64,000 nucleotides of DNA from the NCBI GenBank assembly GCA_027605045.1, contig JAQFWX010000015.1, positions 976,455 through 1,040,454 of the forward strand, in the 5' to 3' direction. Numbering within the stretch: the first letter of the stretch is position 1; each line of letters starts with the position of its first letter. Below the pieces are notes generated by a model. The model saw only the letters and a list, made by a program, of their open reading frames with translations. It searched no databases and was not told the DNA's origin. A program made the position numbers and the translations under genes. This document shows positions 24,190-34,719 of this stretch, one piece after another. Source of the stretch: Phallus indusiatus (Eukaryota; Basidiomycota; Agaricomycetes; Phallales; Phallaceae).

Positions 24190-25488
24190 AGATCCACCCT
24201 CGTTCTTTCTTTCCTTCAGTCTGGATGTCTCCTTCCCGGATTCCTTTTCTTTCATTACCGTACCCTAAGGGGACTTCTAGTCACCTCAAACCTTTCGTCT
24301 CTTCCCAATCCCTTTTTCCAACTTTGAATTTCCCCTCACGTCTATCATATTGAGATGTAGTATTTTGCCCTATTATGTAGTCAGAACAACCTTCATCACC
24401 TTCCGACCCCTCTCTATCGCATCTTATCGCATCCTATCTACCGACGTCGTCACCGCCGCCTGCGCTTTCACTTCCGCCACCACCACCACTACCTATTACT
24501 TCAACACTCATGTCCCACCTTTTGTGTGTTTTCTATATATAACTCTTTTCCGTTTATTTAAACACAATTAGGAGAAGAGGATGAAGTTGTGTTACTGTTT
24601 ATACGAATACTCTGTAACATCTCTTTATATTTGTTCTTTCTTTTCTTTTCTTTTCTTTCCTTTTTCTTTCCTTTCTTTTTTCTTCTCTCTCCGCGTCTTG
24701 CATACCGATCTGGACGAGCCTGAGTTGTCGACGCTGCGGTGGGGTTCAAAACATGCGACCCACGATGCGCTATAACGATGGTTAGGAACGACGAAGGAAC
24801 GCTTTGAGAGAGCACCCTGTTTTACGATCCATCTCAAAGGACGGAGACGACGATCATGGCACCAGTCAATCACTTCTCACGTTCTGCTTTCGTCACTTGT
24901 CTTTTCTATGCTAATACGCGACTGGTCCCTCGGCTCAGTCACAGGTTCTTCTTCCAGCTTGTTTCCTTTCTTTTTTCTTTCTTCGCTCTTTCGTTCTTAC
25001 GGTGTGGCGCTTCGTGTCTTCTGCTTTCTTTCTTTTTTTTTGTTCTCTTTTTCCTTTTCATGTCTCTGTTTCTGTCTCGCTCTGTCTCTCTATCTTCTCA
25101 ATCTTTTCCGTCTTTTCGTCTTTTCGTGTCTCTCGAGGGCTTTCATGCAGAAGTTATATTGTACGTAACGGTGTTCATTTGCATACTTACATACCTATAT
25201 CTGCTACATAGTCGCATTAAGTACAATAAAAAAGGGGAATCAAAACGCCAAAATTAGTCCGCGTGGTGTTTGGAAAATGCTGAAAGGATTTATGAACAAG
25301 CAAGATAATGACATTGGTATGACAAGTATGGATACATAAGTGATACAGTATCAGCGCGTGGAGCAAGAGTACATGCTATCTTTATGAAGGATGAGACTGA
25401 AGTAGGACTAGGTGATGCAATTTGGGATCTATTCAAGAAACCTCAATTATTCATCATGAACAATAAAATAATTTACACTCACTCTCAG
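24190..25488. other. 3' region of the PP2C gene and pyrimidine-rich low-complexity spacer
   Basis: Contains a TTTTC-type tract at 24635-24695 and longer C/T-rich blocks at 24955-25130. The open frames on both strands here have the composition of these tracts and are not taken as genes. No transposon ends seen. Confidence 0.5.
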
Positions 25489-25839
25489 TTAAATTATAGG
25501 CTGATACAGATGCGGTCCATCAAGAATGGCCATCATGCGCTGGATCGTCCAATGCAAGGGTTCAGGTGTACTTCTCCCTCTAAGCTTCTCCAGATCATCG
25601 TCGTCGTCAAGAACTAAAACAAGCATCACGTCATCCGTGGTAGCAGTGTGTCCGACGCGACGCGCGACAGCAACGGCCTCACACGCCTCATCGTCAAGTC
25701 CTTCTCTGATGGCAGTTATCGCATACGCATCCGCCTTGTTTGGCTCAGCCAGTCCATCGAATTCAAAGACGCGACCTATTTTTTCGCGATGAAACTCGTA
25801 ACCTTTCACGTATTTAGCCAGTCTCCTATACGGTACCAT
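25489..25839 (-). CDS. Small hypothetical protein, possibly last exon of a longer gene
   Basis: A 116-codon frame from ATG at 25839 to the stop at 25489. The protein is soluble, mixed charge, with EGLDDEACEAVAVARRVGHT and an Asp run (DDDDDLEK), ending HLYQPII. Its composition and third-position use look protein-like, unlike neighbouring spurious frames, but I recognise no family. A splice acceptor-like TTCCGTTCAG lies just upstream of the ATG, so it could be a terminal exon whose 5' exons I cannot find, or a remnant. Confidence 0.35.
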   Translation of the reverse strand: MVPYRRLAKYVKGYEFHREKIGRVFEFDGLAEPNKADAYAITAIREGLDDEACEAVAVARRVGHTATTDDVMLVLVLDDDDDLEKLRGRSTPEPLHWTIQRMMAILDGPHLYQPII

Positions 25840-26812
25840 AATATTAGCTGAACGGAATGCAGGGCAAAGTTAGAAAGTAAACTTCAGACGAACCTAGACG
25901 TTTTAAGACACCAGCGCGTCTATAGCGGTAACTTCCAAGCTAAGCGCTCGTTTTCGGATTTGTTGTTTCTCCTCAACAGACCCTCACATTCAGCACTCCT
26001 CCCCATTCTAAAACCATGAAGTGAAAATGTCAACGATATATGAGATAGGGTTATGCCAGTGCGAACTCAAATCCAACTTTTACGTTGAAGGGGAGAAGAG
26101 GCAAGAAGGGGTGAGTCTATACGTCTATCCGTCATGCTACGTACACCGCGTGTGACGGGACGCCACACATTAACGTTATAAAATCGATTGTGGCGGATCA
26201 AGCTGTATTAGCGTCCAAGGTTGCTCGATGGAATTTAGAGTACTAGTAATGCATTAAGTTAGACTTTGTCAAGATTCAAATCGCAACCAAAAATTATCAT
26301 TATGAGTATGAGATCTTACATTACTACGCAATGTATCTATTCTTCCCAAGTTTGGATTTCGTCTTAAAGCCAAAATCAGAATCACTTGCCTGATAAGCGG
26401 AAAAGGTAATGTGAAAGGACTTACTGTGAAGGTGAAAACGCGCCGGTGGACTGTCTCTCATTCAACTTCTAGTTTCAGAGAAAACGTCGGCTAGATTGAA
26501 TCAAACTGAGAGGAGGTTATAATTTGATAGCCTGAAGGCTGTGAAGTACCTTTTGTCCAGAGGTTTCGTGTTCTTGGAGAAGCTCGTGGTTGGGTGTGAA
26601 TTGTTAGTCCATGCAGTTCCAGCCATCTTGATTCCAAGTGATTGTTGTAGATGTCGAGCTCAAGTCTCACGCCGTGTTGGGAGCGTTAGCAAGCTGCGGA
26701 TAAGAGCCTGAGACTGCGCTTTGGGATACTTGAAGGACTCAACATAAATATATACACTAGAAATTTTGAATCAAGATTCACATACCCTATTCTGGAACCA
26801 TATCAGTTCATC
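25840..26812. other. Intergenic, no supported gene
   Basis: About 970 bp without a coding frame, repeat or RNA gene that I can support. Confidence 0.45.
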
Positions 26813-27099
26813 CTACCAAACTGATGTTCGCCTTAGCTGAAACGGATTGCCAGTATGGTTGAACTGCATCGAGTCTGGAGTCCACGAACGTAGGACGCGA
26901 TGACCCTCGTCGTGACGCATCGTCTTAAGAATGAAGGAGCCGAAGTCGTCAGTGGTCGATTCCTCAGCGCATTTATCCATGGATTCGCTAACGTACATGT
27001 ACATAAGAGAATGGACGTTGGCCTTGTGGAGGGGGGTCTAGGAGGGTCGCTGCAGTTGTCCGAGATAACGCGAATACTGGAAATTCGGAGATTGAGCAA
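26813..27099 (-). pseudogene. Short remnant of the same family as 17941-18444
   Basis: Minus-strand translation contains EESTTDDFGSFILKTM followed by DEGHRVLRSWTPD. This aligns with the ESTTDDFGS and GHRVI block of the remnant at 17941-18444. No downstream half of the protein follows and frames are broken after about 26815. Treated as a truncated relic; function of the family unknown. Confidence 0.4.
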
Positions 27100-27528
27100 C
27101 TAACTGTTACTGAAGCGCGTTGGGGTGTGTCCTGTCTGAATTTGGGCATTGAAATCTGAGACCTTAGGCCTTGTGATTTTCCGAATGTGTAGCTACCAAA
27201 TTTCGTAGAATGTATCGGATTAACCATGAAGCGGATGTGGCAAGTTGAGCGATGCCAGTGAGTTTTGAAGTAGATGTGTGCCAGCAATTGAGCGGAAAGT
27301 GTATTGTGATAATAAGTTATGGCAAGATTGCGTGCGAGTTCAGGAGGTAGGGAAATAAAGTCGATGTTTTATATTTTTTTTCGGCTAGCTTGGGGTTCTG
27401 AGTGCCATATGAATCACATTAGCCATACAACTGATAAATGACGGTGAATATTATCTTTTATTTTTACAAGCGTACATATATCTGACAGATCGACGATTAA
27501 TCACAGCATAGAAGTACAAAATATGTTT
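27100..27528. other. Intergenic, 3' region of the NUDCD1-like gene
   Basis: About 430 bp, AT-rich from 27360 to 27528, which fits the polyadenylation region of the minus-strand gene ending at 27529. Nothing else recognised. Confidence 0.4.
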
Positions 27529-29620
27529 TCAAAATACATTACGGCAAATTACAACTTCTTTTTCACATAAAACAATCAGTATAGGCTCACCACCCGGTTT
27601 CGACGTCGAGTGTACCACTCCAACTCCGACCAAAGCCCCAGAGCCAGGTCGCATCTGGAATACACTCTGCCGAGCTTGTCTATCCCCTCGTTTGCTAGAA
27701 TGATAAGTGTAGACATTGGCACTCCCAGATGAACGTGAACCCGACTCAAAAGCCAGTACAACGCCATCCGAAGGAGAAGAAGAAGATTCTCGTTGATAGT
27801 GATATGTAAATCGTGTATCCTGCTTCGATGCTAAAACAAATGATAACGCCGAATATGTCTGAATGTGTTTCCAAATAGGTAGGGGTCGTGATTTATCGGT
27901 CTCTGCCGAAAATTCGAGAGCAAAGAGTGGACCGTCGATATCATGCTTGGAAACAATTGTGAATGGAGGGTTTACAGAGGCCGAGGCGGAAGTGGGAATG
28001 GGAAGGGACAATATTGTGGCTGGCGTATCGTCTGTGGGCCATTCGGACACACTTGCGCTGCTCATTTCTGAGTCCAGGTTCACCCAGGTGCAGAGTGCAC
28101 GTTTTCCCACCGCCTCATCAACATCCGCGTCACGTTCTCCCTGAGCCATACTCGGAACACCGTGTCCGAAATCACCGCCCCCACCTCCCTCTATAATTGT
28201 ACTCGTGTATTTATCCAACATGTCTCGGATGTGAGCCAGCTCGGACGGATCTAACGTTTCCGGCACCTCGACAGCTTCAAATCCTTGTGCAAATAAAGAT
28301 GACCACCGGGTTTTTTGGTTCGCTTTTTCAAGATGTAGCGTCAATAGCCCCGCTTCGGATTTGAGTTGCTCGACGCCATTAGTCCCATTCGTCGTCGTCG
28401 TCGTCGTTGGGGGGCGTTCCCACGTCCAAAGACTCGCAGACGGATCAATTGAATCCCACAATGGCGCGTGATTGAAAAATGGCTGCGCTAAAATTGGATC
28501 GCCAGCTGACAACGAGATGGTATTTTTTTCAAACAAGACGCGAATGGTCTTTTTGGGTGTTGTGCCTGGCAGAGCAAAGGCTACGGTCACGTTGTCCTCT
28601 GTTTGGGTCCAGGAATAGGGCGGGGGGATGGATGTTGCGGATGAGGTGGTGTTGAGATCGAATGAGCCTTCAGCAGGGTCGTCCCCTAGTTGAGGGATGG
28701 GTGCGTATTCGTCTGGCGCGGGTGTATATTCTTCAAAGAGAGGAGGGGCGTCGATGGATGTGTATGTGCAGCCGGATAGAAAAAGGAATGATCGGACGGA
28801 GGGAAAGTAGGATGTGTAAAAGGGGATGTGGGTGCCTCGTTTTCGAAATATGGGAATTAGTTGGGACGGTTTGTCGAGTTCCATGGGCTGTTCCTGCTGT
28901 TGTGCATCCGGTATCGAGAATCTCAAACCCCAGATATCGAATAAATGTTGGTCTTTGGGCTGTGTATGAGGTACACTCGTTGAAACTATTACAATTGCGC
29001 TGCCGGGGTTCATGACCGCAACGCTGTGCAGCTGGAATGGTGTCGGGATTGTGCTATTGTTTTCGGACATAAACTCAAACATCGTTAATAGCTGCGACCG
29101 AAAGCCGAGGGTACCGTTATGTCGGGGAACCTGGGGAACGCGGACTAGATAAGCACCGCCGTGTCCATCGCTGAGAAGCCAAATATCGGATTCAACATGT
29201 ACAGCTCCAGGATATTCACCTTGTGTTCGTTCGGGGTCCGATACAAACTCTGGTAACTGGAATATTTCGCGAATCGGCGACGAATCCTTTGAGAAGCAGC
29301 GTTCAAAAATACAATGCTTTCAGGGAATAATGCAAAAGAGCTCTCACATTGTTATCATCATCATTGTTATCATTTATGTTGATACTATACACGGTCCCAT
29401 TCTCGGCGACATACACGCCAATGTTATTGCCCACCGCTAAATGGTTATGACGTACCCGACTGGCGACTTTTTGAAACCCGATTGCGCCAAGACCAGAGCG
29501 GGCTTGATTGACTGGGTGTGGTAATTGAAATTGCTGGAGAGTGGGAGAGGGTGAGAAACTCAGTTTATACGATTCAAATTGTGGATTCAGAAGAGTTCGT
29601 GCTGGAACTAGACGTGGCAT
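27529..29620 (-). CDS. NudC domain-containing protein 1 (NUDCD1/CML66)-like
   Basis: Two exons, 29620-29348 and 29286-27529, separated by a 61-bp GT-AG intron (676 residues; human NUDCD1 is about 580). The N-terminal region reads as beta-propeller-like strands (HNHLAVGNNIGVYVAENGTV, ESDIWLLSDGHGGAYLVRVP). A CS/p23-like domain begins at about residue 312 (PPPYSWTQTEDNVTVAFALP, then TIRVLFEKNTISL), and a second propeller-like block follows (FTIVSKHDIDGPLFALEFS, CTWVNLDSEMSS). That order, propeller strands around a central CS domain, is diagnostic of NUDCD1. In animals the family acts as an HSP90-related co-factor and associates with RNA helicase/COPI partners; its fungal role is inferred. It is divergent from the phosphoesterase gene 153 bp away. 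Confidence 0.85.
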
Positions 29621-29773
29621 TCCTCTGAGGACAGGACAGTGTCAGTCAGCGTCACATCTTGGTTATGTAATTTTATCGCGTCATCAATCCACGTGTTCGG
29701 CTTTTCCGTACGCAATTGGGTCTGATCCAATGTTTGGAATTACTTCAGTTCCACTACAGTGCACTACGCAGGA
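29621..29773. promoter_or_regulatory. 153-bp divergent promoter with a CACGTG E-box
   Basis: The start codons of the NUDCD1-like gene (29620, minus) and the phosphoesterase (29774, plus) are only 153 bp apart, so core promoter elements must be shared or overlapping. A palindromic CACGTG lies at 29690-29695, near the middle. No TATA box seen. Co-regulation is an inference. Confidence 0.5.
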
Positions 29774-30651
29774 ATGAATATTCAGCTACTAAGCGATCTT
29801 CACCTAGAATTCGATCGTGGTGAAACACCAGCTTATACTTTTGATTTTCCAGTATGCGCGCCCAACCTCGCACTGTTGGGCGACATTGGTTTGGCTAAAG
29901 ATCTTCAGCTTTTCGAATGGTTGGATGATCAATTAGAGCGCTTCGAGCGTGTTTTCTATGTCGCTGGGAATCACGAGTCATACCGTTCATCTCTCGTATG
30001 TGTATATTATGTCAAGTGCTACTCAAAGCCCTTAATTTGGTACTACCTGACTAGCCCCAAACTATAGCAGCCCTTGAAGCTTTCGAAGCTCAATCCACCC
30101 TTCTACGCAAGAAATATAAATCACGAGGTGAATTCATATTTCTCAATCGAAAGCGGTACGACGTAACCCCCGACCTCACCATTCTTGGGTGCACCTTATG
30201 GTCGGCTCTGAAACCAGAGAATCTCGAGTTCATATCCCAATATCTGAACGATTTTCACGTCATCTCTGATTTCAGTCCGGTTGAATACAAAGTAGCTCAT
30301 GAAACGGATATATCTTGGCTTTTGAGCGCCATGGAAGAGATCCGCATGGAGAACTCCGAGAACAACACGGTGAAAAAAGTGGTGGTGTTCACGCATCATG
30401 CGCCTACGGTTGAGGGAACAAGTCATCCCAGGTTCAAAGGAAGCCCTGGTAATAGTGCGTTTGCGACTGAATTGTCGGAGGAAACATCGAAGTTATGGGA
30501 GGACTCTTCCCTTGTTTTGTGGGGCTTTGGGCATACGCATTATAGTTGCGATTTCACAAGGCGGGGTGTTCGTGTTGTTAGCAATCAGAGAGGGTATCAT
30601 GGAGAAAGTTGGGGTTTCGACGAGAGAAAAGTTCTTTCACTTGGTGTATGA
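29774..30651 (+). CDS. Calcineurin-like metallophosphoesterase
   Basis: Two exons, 29774-29999 and 30068-30651 (269 residues). The donor at 30000 (GTGTAT) is chosen because it alone keeps frame. All motifs of the calcineurin-like (MPP) superfamily are present in order: Asp8-x-His10 (SDLHLEF), Asp37 (LGDIG), Asn66-His67 (GNHE), then VVFTHHAP and GFGHTHYS. These bind a dimetal centre that hydrolyses phosphomono- or diesters. No signal peptide or membrane helix, so a cytosolic enzyme; the substrate cannot be inferred. A GTG at 29759 is in frame but the ATG at 29774 directly precedes the conserved strand and is preferred. Confidence 0.88.
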
Positions 30652-31183
30652 TTGGTTTTTGGCGACTGTGGGGTTGTTTTTGTAATCTACTATGTGATTT
30701 GATTTTTTGCTATTCGAAACTGCGGAGTTTATTCATGGCTTCAAAGAAGGTAGTATGTCCTGGCGTTTGCGCACGACCATGCATATTAATATTATATATA
30801 AAGGTTATATTATTCGATACCTAGAGTGTTAGTTTATTAGTAATTCATGCCAGTGCGAGCCTGAGGTCGGAAAACAACTAAGTTGAATTACTCTAGCACT
30901 CTTCCGTCCGACCACTCATTCTTCTAGCATAATAAAAACGGATCTGGAAATTGGCATAGAATTCGGAATTTGTGGACACAATACATAAATAATTTACAAG
31001 CTTTATATAACCGAAAACCAGCTTGCTGTAATGCGAATCACGAGGGCAACACCACCCACCAACCGAATCTATTGATTATGAATGAGAAGAAAAAAATCGG
31101 AAAGAAAGACACAAATTTGACAGACCCTAAACAACCACAAGCGCAATGAAACCGATTAAACGAACAGACGACTGACGATCAAC
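30652..31183. repeat. 3' flank shared with the duplicated segment at 38822-39257
   Basis: No gene. From about 30740 to 31183 the sequence is clearly similar to 38822-39257: shared blocks include TCATGCCAGTGCGAG, GAAAACAACTAAGTTGA, ACAAGCTTTATATAAC and CCTAAACAACCACAAGCG. This marks the 3' part of a segmental duplication that includes the secreted-protein gene at 31184-31705. Confidence 0.75.
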
Positions 31184-31705
31184 TCATATTAAGGAATTAT
31201 TGGGAGCGAAGCCCAAATTTACTAAATCCTGCTGTAACGCGGGCAAGGTGTCGATAATGCTGTTGACATTTCCAATAATGGTGTCTTTATCTTGTTGAAT
31301 GAACTGAATGGCTTCCGCAACACTAGTTACGATGACCGCGGTAGATGGGCGGTTTGGGAAGGATGCTGATGTTTGGATCTGACGCTTGGAAAGCGCGGTT
31401 GATGAATTGCCGTTAGTGCTTCCACTGATCCCAAGACCTGCGGTGCCTGCCTGAACTATGCCTAGTTGGAACCACATGTCGCGCAACGCGGTGCTAATAC
31501 TTTCGAGATCTTCCGCTATGTCGCCTGTGTCCTCAAGAACGGGCAGAATTATGCTGTCGTCGAAGTCAGGATCGTTTGAGTCTTGCACTTGATCGCGCTT
31601 AACGGAACGCATCGGATGGTTTCTGACGGGGGTAGCGCCTACCATGTTGACGAAGATGGCGCTAGATGTCGCCAGAAGAAGAAGAGAGCTAAATGAGACA
31701 CGCAT
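31184..31705 (-). CDS. Small secreted cysteine-free protein with two Kex2-like sites
   Basis: Single exon, 173 residues. Signal peptide at residues 1-24 (MRVSFSSLLLLATSSAIFVN, cleavage near VGA/TP). A dibasic KR at 36-37 fits a Kex2 propeptide site, and a second KR at 107-108 (ALSKRQIQTS) could release two mature chains of roughly 70 and 65 residues. There are no cysteines at all, and the mature part is predicted mostly helical (IAEDLESISTALRDMWFQ, IIGNVNSIIDTLPALQQDL). A frameshifted, transposon-interrupted duplicate lies at 39258-48034 and keeps the SKRQIQTSAS block. Secreted effector-like or surface roles are possible; no known domain recognised. Confidence 0.78.
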   Translation of the reverse strand: MRVSFSSLLLLATSSAIFVNMVGATPVRNHPMRSVKRDQVQDSNDPDFDDSIILPVLEDTGDIAEDLESISTALRDMWFQLGIVQAGTAGLGISGSTNGNSSTALSKRQIQTSASFPNRPSTAVIVTSVAEAIQFIQQDKDTIIGNVNSIIDTLPALQQDLVNLGFAPNNSLI

Positions 31706-31865
31706 CGAATTTAGTTGTCAAAAAAAAGGTGTGTGTCGCAAACGGGAAAAAAATGGAAGAAAGGTAGGTAAGAGAAGAAAAAGAATTAAAAAAAGTTTGG
31801 TAAAATTAGGGGTTGGAAAGAGTAAGTTAGAAAGAATTTGGGTCGGGGCACGGCTGGGGTGTTCA

Positions 31866-31874
31866 GTTTATATA
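31866..31874 (-). promoter_or_regulatory. TATA box of the secreted-protein gene at 31705
   Basis: Minus strand reads TATATAAAC, about 160 bp upstream of the start codon. The two other secreted-protein genes have a similar box at nearly the same distance, which supports it as the core promoter. Confidence 0.5.
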
Positions 31875-32283
31875 CGGGTCCCACTAGAAGAAAAAAACCC
31901 TCCCACTAAACAAAATCAGGGTTCATTCAGGGTGATGATATCGAGGATTCACTCGAGCAATATCCCGCGGACATTATGTTGTGCATCGCCTTTGATACTT
32001 TTCCGCCGGGGCGGTTGCATTAAATAATAATCGGGTGTTTCGGAGGATGATTATGGGTGCTGCCTCGAGGGCCAACATAGGCGGTTCATAGTGAACGCGT
32101 CCGACCCAAATGATGAGGATTGGCATCATTTTTTAGGGCGGCTCGCTTAGGATAGAGACACCGGAGACCATGTAAATAGCTAAAAAAAGATCAAAAAATA
32201 AACTACGTCAGCAAAACTAAGAATAAAAAAAACCTGCACGTGATCATTGTTCACTGTGGGCCATTGTTTCTCAATCGGGCAAT

Positions 32284-32595
32284 GATAAGACAAGCGCTCA
32301 ATTAAATCTTATGTGACTAAGTGATAAGATAAGATCTAAAGCACTTATGCACGCAAGTAGCTTTGACACTATGCTACGCAAGATTGTCATCATTAAATAC
32401 CCTTAATAGAATAATTCTGGATTCGTTCTTAATCGTCGTTTGTGCGTGAAATGAGATTTTACGTCTGAAAGGTACGTCTGTTTACAGCCTATCTTTACCG
32501 TTATACTACATCTCAACTCTTTCCTTTGACAACTCCAACGCTGTATCCTCTCTTTGAACCTCGGTTGTCTTATCACGGTTATCTTATCTTTATCT
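32284..32595. promoter_or_regulatory. Cluster of GATA-factor motifs
   Basis: GATAAG or its complement occurs at 32284, 32323, 32328, 32569, 32579, 32584 and 32590 (approximate starts), seven times in about 310 bp. It is 0.6-0.9 kb upstream of the secreted-protein gene at 31705. In fungi, paired GATA sites bind nitrogen, iron or light regulators. Functionality is inferred from density only. Confidence 0.4.
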
Positions 32596-33400
32596 TGCTG
32601 AGATCAAATGTTTCCCTTACCGGGAAACGCCGGCTTAGTTGATCAAATCTATTTTTATTTATTCTGTATTTACATTGTTCGGGGAGCTCCGGCGGTCACA
32701 GGGGTCTCCAGCTCCAATCAGGGCTATTTTCTGATTGAAACCATGCCGGAGTGCCGAGTCGGACTGGTTCACTGTTCACCGCAACATAGGCTATAGTCCC
32801 GCTATACTCGTAATGCCCCCTGACTATGCGCTTAAATTATTACTAGGCTACATACTTAATCCCTCTCTGAGTTAGTTACGTATGGATAGGGATAATCTTA
32901 CAGTCAGCTCAATGGCTTTCCATGGGGAGCTGTGGCTGGGTAGTATCTGAAGAGGAAGAACGGCGCGGCTAGCCCCGAACGTCGCGACTTTTAAAGAGAT
33001 GACGCAAGGAAAATAAGCAAGTTTTTTAGAAGCAAGAATGAAACAGAATATATATTTCAGAGAAGTGATTGCAGAAATTCTGGCGCGTCTCCTATAACAG
33101 TGGGTACTTTACTTTTCACAAATTTCAGTTTTCTGGTTTTCTGAACTCTTTCCGAACTCAAATCAAGAAACGTGTTCGATAGTATCGTTATTTCAGCAAG
33201 TTACTCTTCACACTCAGAACGCAAAACGAGTAAGACAAGTCGGCAGGTGAATTTACATAACATCATAAATAAAACACAATAAACATGCCGTCATCGTATC
33301 CACAAAACCAAATCATACTACGGCTGAAAAGAATTATATGAGAAACATTAATTGATTTTTTTCCGGGCGTACCTGGCACGTTTTCAGTTATATCCTCGTC

Positions 33401-33937
33401 CTAAGCCGGTGGGTCTACATTAAGGCCGAGGCTGGCCAAGAATGTCGTCACTTCCAAAATTTGGCTGGTGATGTTGGATGCACCTGTCGTCAACTGAGTT
33501 TGACTATTAATTATATCCTGCAACCCTTGCGAGCCAGCCTGCCCCAACGCCGAAATCGATACCGAGAACTGTTTCAGTAGCTGCGGATCAGTGTTGACTT
33601 CATCGTTGACGGAGTCGGACAAAACAGCAGAGGCCACTAAGGTCACTTGTCCAACTCCGTTGAATGCCTTGTCCACAGCACTGTTGATTTGTTCTATTGA
33701 GTCGACTATGACTGCAAGTTTTTGATCCAATTCTTTGATCAAGTCTTGCCCGCTGACAAGAACGATAGTGTTAGTGTTTGTGTCGCGCTTGAAGGGCGCA
33801 CGTGAACGAAGCGAGCCGGAGGAAGCGCTGGCTTTCGATGGCTGGAGGGAGGTATCCAGGCGTCTGGGAAAGGCTGCCACGGTGGAAACGATAGTGGCGG
33901 CGGCGCCGAGGAAGATGAGAGTAGAATGAAAACGCAT
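33401..33937 (-). CDS. Small secreted cysteine-free protein
   Basis: Single exon, 178 residues, starting MRFHSTLIFLGAAATIVSTV with a signal peptide cleaved near AA/FP (22/23). A basic propeptide ends in a Kex2-like KR at residues 50-51 (APFKRDTN). The mature part is cysteine-free and reads as long amphipathic helices (LIKELDQKLAVIVDSIEQIN, LKQFSVSISALGQAGSQGL). This is reminiscent of hydrophobic-surface-binding or other helical surface proteins, but no diagnostic motif is present. It lies head to head with the related gene at 34720. The layout (signal, basic pro-region, helical mature chain, no Cys) is shared by all three genes of the cluster, though sequence identity between them is low. Confidence 0.75.
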   Translation of the reverse strand: MRFHSTLIFLGAAATIVSTVAAFPRRLDTSLQPSKASASSGSLRSRAPFKRDTNTNTIVLVSGQDLIKELDQKLAVIVDSIEQINSAVDKAFNGVGQVTLVASAVLSDSVNDEVNTDPQLLKQFSVSISALGQAGSQGLQDIINSQTQLTTGASNITSQILEVTTFLASLGLNVDPPA

Positions 33938-34088
33938 CGCGAGGCAAGAAAAAGAAAAAGTAAAGTAAAGCTGGTGAGAAAAAAAAAAGTTTGAAAAATT
34001 AAAAGGTGGATAAAACTATGTTGGAGGAGAAAAGCGTCAGGAGGGGGGAAAAGAAGAAATTTAAGTGAGATGGTTAAAACATTTATTG

Positions 34089-34098
34089 CTTATATATG
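34089..34098 (-). promoter_or_regulatory. TATA box of the secreted-protein gene at 33937
   Basis: Minus strand reads GCATATATAAGC here, about 155 bp upstream of the ATG at 33937; same spacing as for the other two cluster members. The rest of 33938-34719 has no gene. Confidence 0.45.
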
Positions 34099-34563
34099 CG
34101 TACAATGGTACCGCGGGGATCCGAGAATTACAGTACGATAGTTTTAGGATATTAGGCTCGGGGTCCTGAAGGGTCCTGAGTAAGAATCTTTAGAACTGCC
34201 GCGAGTACAATGGGGTGGGGCGGGCAGGGAAAACAGCAAATTCGGCCTTCAGGTTCGGAATTTTCGACACGCGTGCCTCAATTTCTTGAGTATGTAGTGT
34301 ATGCACACTCCATAAAATAGAACCTTGTTGCATTGCAAATAATATTGCATATAGCCTTTCTATCAAGTTCAAAGAGATACGTACATACATAAGAAATGAG
34401 AAAGGAGGGACCTCTCCCCATGATATCTCGGCCTGTTTCGACGCTATTCTAGGGCTCAGTAATCACCCGCGGATTACAATTTATTGAATTCAATCTCACG
34501 ACACATGCGATCCTCGGTCTTCCGCGACCCTGTTCACCGTACCGGCCCCAGTGACTCGAGTGC

Positions 34564-34570
34564 TATATAA
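34564..34570 (+). promoter_or_regulatory. TATA box of the secreted-protein gene at 34720
   Basis: TATATAA, 150 bp upstream of the start codon, followed by a long pyrimidine-rich leader (TTTTCTCC, CTCTCTTACACTCCC) typical of strongly expressed fungal genes. Confidence 0.6.
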
Positions 34571-34719
34571 GCTTCCATCCTGCGCCGTTTTCTCCAAATT
34601 TTCTCTCTTACACTCCCAAACCGCTTTTCCCACTTTTTTTTTATCTTCATCCACATTTTAATCTATCACTTTACTTTTCTATTCATTTTTATTTAACCCA
34701 GTATTTCTTCTCATCCATA

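Larger units (their letters stand above)
31706..33400. other. Intergenic between two secreted-protein genes
   Basis: 1.7 kb with no gene. It contains the putative TATA box and the GATA-motif cluster annotated separately. The portion up to about 31825 is duplicated at 48035-48134. Remaining sequence is AT-rich and unremarkable. Confidence 0.5.

Noticed and set aside
23896..24255. Antisense open frames within the PP2C tail
   Set aside because: They mirror the Ser/Gln/acidic low-complexity tail of the sense protein and have no independent support.
24558..25257. Open frames in the pyrimidine-rich spacer
   Set aside because: Phe/Ser/Leu or Lys/Glu/Arg monotony caused by C/T tracts.
28662..29015. 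Plus-strand frame inside the NUDCD1-like gene
   Set aside because: Lies opposite clearly conserved sequence and encodes no recognisable protein.
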